From: DALYJJ01 sp033763935
GTDB lineage: Bacteria > Acidobacteriota > Terriglobia > Bryobacterales > Bryobacteraceae
Direction: 5' to 3'
DNA: 64,000 nucleotides
Assembly (NCBI GenBank): GCA_033763935.1
Contig: JANRJO010000100.1
Span: forward strand, 62,001-126,000
In this document: positions 57,904 to 64,000 of the stretch, piece by piece
How positions within the stretch are numbered: position 1 is the stretch's first letter
Layout of the letters: each line of letters opens with the position of its first letter
Notes under the pieces: model-generated
What the model saw: only the letters and a program-made list of their open reading frames with translations
Told to the model about the DNA's origin: nothing
Database searches by the model: none
Made by a program: the position numbers and the translations under genes

Positions 57904-58131
57904 TCAGCGCGGGGGCGGTGGAGGCGAGGGATTCGGCCCGGAAGGCGGAGGAGTGGTAAGGGTCGGGGGCTTGTTACAGCTATCCTGCAGGCACGATGTA
58001 CAGCTGCGGACGAAGACGACGCCATCGGGAGCGGTCAGCGACTTTTGCAGGTCGAGCACTACGGCCTTGATCTCCCTGCTCAATTCGAGCAGTTGGTCGA
58101 TCCGATGATTCTCACCTGTTTGACCGGCCAT
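57904..58131 (-). CDS. Putative class III lanthipeptide precursor
   Basis: A 75-residue peptide. ATG 58131 has GAGAGG about 9 nt upstream. The leader (residues about 1-41) is helical with LLELSREIKAVVLDLQKSL; VLDLQ resembles the ILxLQ recognition motif of class III leaders. The core begins near RSCTSCLQDSCN: Ser-x2-Ser-x5-Cys, matching the labionin-type Ser-x2-Ser-x(2-5)-Cys rule, with two extra Cys. A Thr-Thr pair and a Pro-rich tail (PPPSGPNPSPPPPPR) complete it. It ends 22 nt before the LanKC start, same strand. No exporter or protease is adjacent. Confidence 0.72.
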   Translation of the reverse strand: MAGQTGENHRIDQLLELSREIKAVVLDLQKSLTAPDGVVFVRSCTSCLQDSCNKPPTLTTPPPSGPNPSPPPPPR

Positions 58132-58286
58132 GCGGTATACCTCTCGGCAATAGTAGGGTCGGGGGTAGTGGAAGTCAACGGTTTTTGTCGCGGGCAGGCG
58201 GATCTTTTGGGGGTGCTGGCAGCGCCGCCCCTCAAGAGTGGCTGGTGGACCGGCGAGGGTTCGGGGCGGTTGATAGGATAGCTGCC

Positions 58287-59165
58287 ATGCGATGGACTGT
58301 GGCGGCGATGATGCTGTTGATCGCGCGCCCAGGGCCTGCCTGCGAGTGTCAACCGGCGGACTTGCGGCGCGCTGTGTCGGGGGCGATGGTGTTCGTGGGA
58401 GTAGTCGAGGATGTGTTTCCGGCCACGACCATTGAGGAGTACGGAAAGCTCATCCGCGAGATCGGTGCAAAACGAGCGGCGGGGAGACCGGCGTTGGAGG
58501 CGCGCAGGATAGTGCTTCGCGAGATTTGGGGCGAGACGCTCACGCCCCGCGACGTCGCTCGCTCAGAGGCTGCGAGGGACCTCGCGGATCTGGACTACCC
58601 TTTCGAGGATGTGCGGCAAACCCTTCCCATGCGGGTTCGCCTGCGGGTAAGCGAGGCACTGATGGGGCGCGAGCAGGGCTCCGCCGAAGTGTTTACCGCG
58701 GTCGGCGAGGGCAGTTGCGGTGTTGCCTTCCGGGTGGGGCAGACTTACCTGGTGATTGCCCGGCGTAGAGACGAGAGTGCGCGATGGACGACGAGCGTTT
58801 GCAGCGGCACCACGATTTCCGCGAACGCGTCCGCGGAGGTAATCACACTTCGGGAGTGGAAGCGGACGGGCGCGGTACCTCGCTCGATTTCAGGCCGTGT
58901 GCGGGATTTCACGACGCGTTCCCTCTTCAGCAATAACGTGCGCGGCGTCGTAATCGAGGCGCGCAGTGGAGAGCGAAGTTGGCGCGCTACGGTGAAGGGC
59001 CCGGACGGCAAGTTCGAGCTGACAGATCTCCCTCCCGGCGCTTTCGAACTGAAGGCCTCGTTACCCGGCTGGCGTGTGTTTCAGGTCTCGCTTCCACGAC
59101 AGGTCGACCTGACCGACAGATACCATGCCGACGTGGAATTCATGATGGAGCGTCTGCCGAAGTAG
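58287..59165 (+). CDS. Secreted protein with TIMP/NTR-like N-domain and carboxypeptidase-regulatory-like C-domain
   Basis: A 292-residue exported protein; ATG 58287 follows TAGGATAG and gives a signal peptide ending before PACECQPADLRRAVSG. The mature N-terminus CECQPADLRRAVSGAMVFVGVVEDV resembles the Cys-x-Cys start of TIMP/netrin (NTR) OB-fold domains, with further Cys in EGSCGVAF and SVCSGT for disulfides. The last 85 residues (SGRVRDFTTRSL..., KFELTDLPPGAFELKASLPGWRVF) form a CarboxypepD-regulatory-like beta-sandwich. Function is unknown; metzincin inhibition is only a structural analogy. It faces the lanthipeptide precursor gene divergently. Confidence 0.7.
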   Translation: MRWTVAAMMLLIARPGPACECQPADLRRAVSGAMVFVGVVEDVFPATTIEEYGKLIREIGAKRAAGRPALEARRIVLREIWGETLTPRDVARSEAARDLADLDYPFEDVRQTLPMRVRLRVSEALMGREQGSAEVFTAVGEGSCGVAFRVGQTYLVIARRRDESARWTTSVCSGTTISANASAEVITLREWKRTGAVPRSISGRVRDFTTRSLFSNNVRGVVIEARSGERSWRATVKGPDGKFELTDLPPGAFELKASLPGWRVFQVSLPRQVDLTDRYHADVEFMMERLPK

Positions 59166-59191
59166 CTAGTTCGTCGGCGCGCCCCTCCGCT

Positions 59192-60172
59192 CTAGCCGTA
59201 GCGCCACTCTTGCCCGATTCCCTGAATCGGGACGAGCGTGTTCTCACCGCGGGCGGCTTCGAGGAAGCGTTCGATGGGTTCGAGCAGCGGCTCGTTGCTC
59301 AAGAGGAACGTCTGGTGGTGAATGGGGAGGTAGCGCTCCGCGCGGGCCATCTGGCCCATTTGCCACGCCTCTTCCGGGTTGCAATGGTTCGAGTGCCAGG
59401 GGTCGTAGCAGCCGATGGGCATGATGGCGAGGTCGAAGGGGCGTGAGGTGCGGACGCTCGCAAAATGGCGCGTATACGCCGTATCGCCGCCGAAGAGGAT
59501 GCGGCGGCCGGCGGCTTCGATGACGTAGCCGTTGTAGCCGCGCCAGGTGTCGTGGCGAAGGCGGGCGCCCCAGTGGCGGACTTCGAAGGCGCGAATTTCG
59601 GCGGGACCGACGCGGGTCCGCTGGTCCCAGCCGATTTCGGTCACGCTTGCATATCGTCTAGGGTTGAGTAAGTCGGCGGTTTTCGCCGCGGTGACTACGG
59701 CCGTCCTCTTTGATTTCAGGCGATGCAGCGACTTGGTGTCCCAGTGGTCCATGTGCGCGTGGGACATCAGGATGAGGTCGAGCGGCGGGAGGTCTTCGAT
59801 GCGGAGGGCGGGTTCGACGAGGCGTTTGAAGCCGAGCGAGAACAGCGGACCGACGTGGATTCCGGCGTAGTCACTGAACTGCGGATCGGTGATCAGGGTG
59901 AAGCCGTCGATCTTCACGAGTACGGTGGCGTGGCCGAGCCAGGCGGCGAAGAGGCCGCGGTCGGGCCATGCCTTGGGATCGGGGCGGTGCGGCGCGGGGC
60001 CGATGGACCGCACGCGCTCCTTCTGATACCGTTCCCAAAACCAGGGGGCGGCAGTGCGGGCGAAAGCGCCGAAGCCGGCAAACGCGGCGCCGCCGGCGGC
60101 GAGGGTGCCTCCGGCGGCGATGAGGGCGCGGCGAGTCCAGTGTTTACGGGGTCGGGTAACGGGAACGTCCAT
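59192..60172 (-). CDS. Metallo-beta-lactamase-fold hydrolase (NAPE-PLD/UlaG-like)
   Basis: A 326-residue MBL-fold enzyme. The N-terminus (RKHWTRRALIAAGGTLAAGG) has a twin-Arg followed by a hydrophobic run, fitting a Tat signal or anchor. The metal-binding motif is MSHAHMDHWD (HxHxDH). Further ligands are in VRHWGARL and FGGDTAYTRH (Asp), and the C-terminal His in LPIHHQTF. The family includes NAPE-PLD-type phospholipases and UlaG lactonases; the WLGHATVLVKIDGFTLITDPQFSD start suits this group. Its stop lies 26 nt from the convergent NTR-like gene's stop. Confidence 0.92.
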   Translation of the reverse strand: MDVPVTRPRKHWTRRALIAAGGTLAAGGAAFAGFGAFARTAAPWFWERYQKERVRSIGPAPHRPDPKAWPDRGLFAAWLGHATVLVKIDGFTLITDPQFSDYAGIHVGPLFSLGFKRLVEPALRIEDLPPLDLILMSHAHMDHWDTKSLHRLKSKRTAVVTAAKTADLLNPRRYASVTEIGWDQRTRVGPAEIRAFEVRHWGARLRHDTWRGYNGYVIEAAGRRILFGGDTAYTRHFASVRTSRPFDLAIMPIGCYDPWHSNHCNPEEAWQMGQMARAERYLPIHHQTFLLSNEPLLEPIERFLEAARGENTLVPIQGIGQEWRYG

Positions 60173-60201
60173 CCAGTACTTTCAGGCCAGCTACTTTCAG
60201 G

Positions 60202-62457
60202 TTACGGCTTGTGGGCCGTAATCTGAAGGACGTCCGGAAGCTGTGCAAGTTGCATGAGTTTGGCAACGGCGATGCGGCCGATGCGGATCTTGGCGACGCG
60301 GCCGGGTTTGGTTTCGACGAAGCCCGCTTTCTTGAGTGATTCGAGGACCTGCGGGGTGGCGTCGGTGAGCCAGATTTCGACGATCACGTCGCCCGGTGCG
60401 GCGGCGGCCACCTGCCGCGACAGTTCCGCGGACAACTTGCCAGGGGAAGCGGCGAGGTCGGCGCGGGAGGCTTTCTCCAATTGTTGAGGGCGGGCCTCCC
60501 GGGTGGGACCGGGAACGCCGCCGATGATGCCGCCCACCACGCCGCCGCCCATTCCGCCCATGCTGTAGGCCATCGAAGCGGGGGCGGCGAGGTTCCTCTT
60601 CCGCTCGTCGCCGAAGATCCCTTCATGCGCGACGCCCTCCGGCATTTCCACCGGCACTTCGATGCGGCGGGGGGCCTTGCCGGGTTCGGTAACAATCTTC
60701 TCTTCGACGGCGACGAACGAGGTGTACTGCGTCATCAGTTTGAAGTCGAGACCAAGCTTGGTCACCTGCTCCTTGATTGCGTCGTTGTTGCCGGACCAGT
60801 CATCGGCCATGAGGCCATCGATCTTGGCGCGGGCCCAGAGAGTGGCCATGGTGTCGTGCGCGGGTTCGCTGGCGGGCAGGTTCACTTTCACTTCGCGGAC
60901 GACGTCGCGGCTGGACATTTTTCCGCGCAGCCGAACGACGCCCTGGACGGGGCCGCCGTAGCGCGCGTGAATGAGCACCGGCTTGGCGGAGAAGAGGTCG
61001 GGGATGCGCTTGGGGTAGACTTCCGTCACCGGGAGGCCGGCGAACTCGACGGTGACGTCGGTGAGCAGCGGGTTTCGCACGCGTTCGTGGAAGCGGCGGG
61101 CGGCGGCGGAGCCATCGTCCTGTAAGCCGACGTACTCCACTTCACCGCGGCCCGCTTCCGCCATCTTGTCGAGCAGAAACCGATTCACGGAGCTGCCGAT
61201 GCCGAAGGAGAAAACGCGCGCATTCTTGTACGTTTTCACTGCGTCGATGATCTCGCGGTCGTTGCCGACGTAGCCGTCGGTCATAAAACAAACGATGCGG
61301 ATTTTATCGGCCGCGCCCGAAGGCTCGAGCGCCGCGCGGATCGCCTTCATCATCTCGGTACCTCCGCTGCCGCGCCTGCCGGCGAGGAACTGCTGGGCTT
61401 TGGCCACGTTCTCGAGAGTGGCGGGGACAGGCTCCGGGAACAGGAGATGCGTATCGCCGGCGAAGGAAATGAGGTTGAAGGTGTCGCGAGGATAGAGGCC
61501 GGCGATGGCCATCTTCATCGTCTCTTTTGCCTTCTCGATGGGGAAGCCCATCATGGAGCCGGAGGTGTCGATCACGAAGACGAGTTCCTTGGGCGTCACG
61601 TCTTCGACGGTGACGCGCTCCGGCGGCTGGAGCATGAGGGTCAGGAAGCCGCCGCGGGCGGCGCGATGGGCGATGACGGCGTCCTGGACTGTTTTGCCGC
61701 TAATGTCGTAGCGGAGAAGGAAGTCTTTATTGGGGATTTCGGTTTTGCGGCTGAGGCGGATGAGCGCCTGCGTGTGGGAGGGACGTTCGACGGCCACTTC
61801 GTGGGTGGGCGATTGGAGCGCTTCGATGGGGAGGCCGGCGTCCAGCTTCACCTGAATGCTGATGTCGTGCCCGGCACGGGTTCCCTTGGCGGCGACGGGC
61901 GGCGAGATGCGCTCCGCGTTCGGCAGCCCCTGCGGGATGTAGCGAGGGCCGACGACCATCGGGAAGCCGAACTCGTAGCGCCCCTCTTCGAACTTGAGCG
62001 TCTCGACATAACTAATGACGACCTTCACGGTGGCTTTTGGGGGGATGTTCGCTACGGATTGCATGAAGACGTTAGGCCGCTCCTGGTCCAGCAATCCGGC
62101 CATCTGGCCTCGCGACCGCGCTTCCTCGTAGATCTTGCGCGCTTCCTCGCGCCGCTTGATGGTCCCCTTCACCGTGCGCTCTCCGATGAGCAGCGTCATA
62201 TCGTCGACGGCGCTGTTCTGCGGCAGCGGGAAGATGTACATCGCTTCGATCTTTTGCTCGAGCGGGTTGTGGTACTCCTGCGTGACCGTAACGCGCGCGA
62301 CGAAGCCGCTGATTTCGGCCTTCACATCGGTGTTCTTGAGCGGGCAGGGTGTGGGCTCGCCTTTGGGGTCGATGCGCAGCAGGCCGCCGGTGTCAGCGAG
62401 GACGGGCGTGGCGGCAAGGGCCATCGCGGGTAACAGGCGGCGAAGTGTCTCGTACAT
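60202..62457 (-). CDS. VIT and VWA domain-containing protein, exported
   Basis: A 751-residue protein. ATG 62457 is preferred, with GGAGG 8 nt upstream and a signal peptide (MYETLRRLLPAMALAATPVLA) after it; a start 24 nt earlier exists. The VIT domain is at about residues 25-150 (NTDVKAEISGFVARVTVTQEYHNP, IYEEARSRGQMAGLLDQERPNVF). The von Willebrand A domain is at about 275-440 with the MIDAS motif DTSGSM and a later TDGY. The C-terminal half has a Gly-rich insert (MGGGVVGGIIGGVPGP) and a small C-terminal domain. It resembles inter-alpha-trypsin-inhibitor heavy chains; the bacterial role is unknown. It follows the anti-sigma-like gene. Confidence 0.93.
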   Translation of the reverse strand: MYETLRRLLPAMALAATPVLADTGGLLRIDPKGEPTPCPLKNTDVKAEISGFVARVTVTQEYHNPLEQKIEAMYIFPLPQNSAVDDMTLLIGERTVKGTIKRREEARKIYEEARSRGQMAGLLDQERPNVFMQSVANIPPKATVKVVISYVETLKFEEGRYEFGFPMVVGPRYIPQGLPNAERISPPVAAKGTRAGHDISIQVKLDAGLPIEALQSPTHEVAVERPSHTQALIRLSRKTEIPNKDFLLRYDISGKTVQDAVIAHRAARGGFLTLMLQPPERVTVEDVTPKELVFVIDTSGSMMGFPIEKAKETMKMAIAGLYPRDTFNLISFAGDTHLLFPEPVPATLENVAKAQQFLAGRRGSGGTEMMKAIRAALEPSGAADKIRIVCFMTDGYVGNDREIIDAVKTYKNARVFSFGIGSSVNRFLLDKMAEAGRGEVEYVGLQDDGSAAARRFHERVRNPLLTDVTVEFAGLPVTEVYPKRIPDLFSAKPVLIHARYGGPVQGVVRLRGKMSSRDVVREVKVNLPASEPAHDTMATLWARAKIDGLMADDWSGNNDAIKEQVTKLGLDFKLMTQYTSFVAVEEKIVTEPGKAPRRIEVPVEMPEGVAHEGIFGDERKRNLAAPASMAYSMGGMGGGVVGGIIGGVPGPTREARPQQLEKASRADLAASPGKLSAELSRQVAAAAPGDVIVEIWLTDATPQVLESLKKAGFVETKPGRVAKIRIGRIAVAKLMQLAQLPDVLQITAHKP

Positions 62458-62502
62458 GAAGAATCCCTCCACCCGGGACATGCCGCGGCGGGAGGGTTCC
62501 TT

Positions 62503-63612
62503 TCACCGAACGGGGACGGGAATTTCGAAGTTTGTGAGGCGGCCGCTCTCGCGCAGTTCGAGGCGAAGGGTCTCCGGCTTGCCGGCGGTGATGAGGTAGA
62601 GGGATTCGAGGGTGCCGGCGGGACCGATGACGGAGCGAACGGGGACGAGCGTTTCGGCGCCGCGCACGAGCACGAGTGTGCCGCCGCCGGGCGACGTGAC
62701 CACGAGGCGGAGGACAGCGGCGGGGGGTGCTGCTTCTCCGGCGGCCAGAGGTTGGAAGGCGTCATTGGCGCTTTGCCGCTCCCATCGCCAGTTCACGAGG
62801 AGGCGGGCATCGGCTTTCCGCGCCGAAGCCATGTTCGCGGCCGGGGCGCGGAACCCGGCGGGCGGGGGGGCGCCGCCGATGACGCCGCCCACTACGCCGC
62901 CAGCCGGGCTGTCGGCTGCCTGGCGGCGCCCCGCCTCCTCGCGACGCTCCTTGTTTTCGGCGAGGTCGGTGAGGGCAAGCGCCTTGGGGGCCTCCAACGC
63001 CTGCTGTTGCGGGGCGGGAGGAGGCGGGGCGGAGGCGGCCTGTTCGGAGGCGGCCTGCGACTGCTCGGACTGCGCGGAAGGGCCAGATGGGGGCGCTTGC
63101 GTGTTGCGTTCGGCGACCTTTTGCTTGAGACGAGCAGGCGCGGCGGCAGGGGCGGAAGGGCGCTCGCGATCTTCGCGCTTCTCATCTTCGCGCTCAGTGG
63201 GCTGCGGAGCGGCAGGAAGGGCCACTGGTCTGCTTTGCGCCGTTTCCGTGACGGGCTGCGACTTGGGCAGGTATACGGCGACGCCGACGACAGCCGCTGC
63301 GGCGAGCGCCGCTGCGGGCCACATCCACTGCCGCCACCAGGACTGACGTTCGGGCGCGGGCGGCGGCGATGAGGGAGGCGCGGGCAGCTTGGCGAGCAAC
63401 ACCCGTTGCGCTTCGGCGGCCTCTTCCTCCATGGCCGCCATCAGGCGCTGCTTCACGCCCGGTTGGGCGAGCAGGTCGCGCAACGCGTCTTCTTCGCCCA
63501 GGGCGTTGAAGAGTTCCTGATCCTCGAGCGCGGCGGCAAAGAGCGCTTTACGCTCCTCGTCGGTGAGGGAGCCCGTGGCGTATCCTGCCAGCAGCCTGTC
63601 GTGGTCCGTCAT
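62503..63612 (-). CDS. Single-pass protein with anti-sigma-like N-terminus
   Basis: A 369-residue protein starting at ATG 63612 in the ATGA overlap with the sigma gene, with GGAAGG 9 nt upstream. The cytoplasmic N-terminus (residues 1-90; DHDRLLAGYATGSLTDEERKALFAAALEDQELF) resembles the helical part of anti-sigma factors but has no zinc Cys/His. One transmembrane helix follows (about 94-115, WMWPAAALAAAAVVGVAVYL). The periplasmic part is Pro/Ala/Gln-rich, contains AGGVVGGVIGGAPPP, and ends in a beta-rich C-terminal domain (NWRWERQSANDAFQPL onward). It is probably the regulator of the adjacent sigma factor (inference from layout). It precedes the VIT/VWA gene. Confidence 0.75.
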   Translation of the reverse strand: MTDHDRLLAGYATGSLTDEERKALFAAALEDQELFNALGEEDALRDLLAQPGVKQRLMAAMEEEAAEAQRVLLAKLPAPPSSPPPAPERQSWWRQWMWPAAALAAAAVVGVAVYLPKSQPVTETAQSRPVALPAAPQPTEREDEKREDRERPSAPAAAPARLKQKVAERNTQAPPSGPSAQSEQSQAASEQAASAPPPPAPQQQALEAPKALALTDLAENKERREEAGRRQAADSPAGGVVGGVIGGAPPPAGFRAPAANMASARKADARLLVNWRWERQSANDAFQPLAAGEAAPPAAVLRLVVTSPGGGTLVLVRGAETLVPVRSVIGPAGTLESLYLITAGKPETLRLELRESGRLTNFEIPVPVR

Positions 63613-63999
63613 GGCACCCACCTTCCGCCCAACCGCTCGAGCAACTCCTTCCGGCAGCGATGATCCCAGGTATACACGGTGTTGATGGTGGCGGCGCCCA
63701 TGATGGAACGGATCGAGTCGAACGACAGGCCGTCGAGCTTCAAGAGCAGCAACTCGCGGCAGCGTTCGCCCATGCGGCTCAGTACGTCCATCAGGCGGCG
63801 GACGGCCTCTTCACGCGCGGCGGCGACTTCGGGATCCGGTCCCATGTCGGCTATGGGCGTCTCGTCCACGGACACGGCGGTATGCTCGCCGCGCCGGATG
63901 GTCTTGCGGCGCCACGCCGTCATCTTGAATCTCAGGATTTCGAAGCCGAGCGGCACCAACTCCTCCAAGGCCTCCACGTTCGGGTACTTCTGTTCGAGC
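63609..63999 (-). CDS. ECF-type sigma factor, C-terminal part (5' end outside window)
   Basis: The frame continues past the window edge, so the N-terminus is unseen. The visible end of 129 or so residues includes a region-2-like FEILRFKMTAWRRKTIRRGEHTA stretch and region 4 (LLLLKLDGLSFDSIRSIMGAATINTVYTWDHRCRKELLERLG), the helix-turn-helix that recognises -35 elements. The TGA stop overlaps the anti-sigma-like start as ATGA. Such sigma / anti-sigma / VIT-VWA runs recur in Acidobacteria. Confidence 0.85.
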   Translation of the reverse strand, partial: LEQKYPNVEALEELVPLGFEILRFKMTAWRRKTIRRGEHTAVSVDETPIADMGPDPEVAAAREEAVRRLMDVLSRMGERCRELLLLKLDGLSFDSIRSIMGAATINTVYTWDHRCRKELLERLGGRWVP

Positions 64000-64000
64000 A

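Noticed and set aside
1..64000. tRNA genes, rRNA genes and insertion sequences
   Set aside because: Gaps between genes were read on both strands; none shows a tRNA T-loop pattern, rRNA stretches, or transposase motifs with terminal inverted repeats.

Overview
This window is about 64 kb of high-GC (roughly 63-66%), densely packed bacterial chromosome. It most likely comes from an acidobacterium of the Bryobacterales/Solibacter type. The evidence is family-level, since no marker gene is available: a serine hydrolase whose C-terminus resembles the Solibacter-type TIGR03437 domain, a Ser/Thr kinase fused to a PD40 propeller, a DUF2934 protein, a bacterial tricorn protease, a PqaA-like protein, and a VIT/VWA protein beside an ECF sigma/anti-sigma pair. 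No rRNA, tRNA, insertion sequence or CRISPR array was found.

Layout. 1-12.5 kb: end of uvrB, a DUF2520 protein, glf, secreted and membrane proteins, an SDR / sugar-binding lipoprotein / MFS run, hydrolases, and a divergent DUF4149 / M24 pair. 12.5-18.2 kb: adk, an mhqO-mhqD-like pair, and the tricorn protease. 18.2-18.7 kb: a decayed Phd/YoeB toxin-antitoxin remnant. 18.8-31.2 kb: lysC-cmk-ferredoxin, lysS-lolC/E-GT39, two more glycosyltransferases, a Ser/Thr kinase and yggX. 31.2-34.6 kb: an operon of a radical SAM selenoprotein, a histidine kinase and an ATP-grasp enzyme. 34.6-37.8 kb: ffs (SRP RNA)-dnaX-ybaB-recR and a DUF2934 protein. 37.9-46.4 kb: carbonic anhydrase plus SulP, a DMT transporter with a hydrolase, a receiver/ATPase fusion, PqaA and a 7-TM protein. 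46.4-47.9 kb: a secreted protein with six 16-residue repeats, and an ExeA-type ATPase. 47.9-53.4 kb: a compact type III-A csm operon. 55.2-58.1 kb: a lanthipeptide synthetase with its likely precursor peptide. 58.3-64 kb: an NTR-like secreted protein, a metallo-hydrolase, a VIT/VWA protein, an anti-sigma-like protein and an ECF sigma factor.

Three systems stand out. (1) The radical SAM gene ends at an in-frame TGA that reads as Sec in a Cys-Sec-Ala-Glu-Pro tail. A perfect 7-bp SECIS-like hairpin follows at the right distance. The extended frame closes in an ATGA overlap with the histidine kinase, whose ribosome binding site lies in the hairpin loop. (2) A 75-codon gene with a class III leader-like VLDLQ motif and a Ser/Cys-rich core sits 22 nt upstream of a LanKC that lacks the usual zinc ligands. 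(3) A csm1-5 operon has an HD-less, GGDD-retaining Cas10 and large disordered additions on Csm2 and Csm4, with no cas6, adaptation genes or array nearby.
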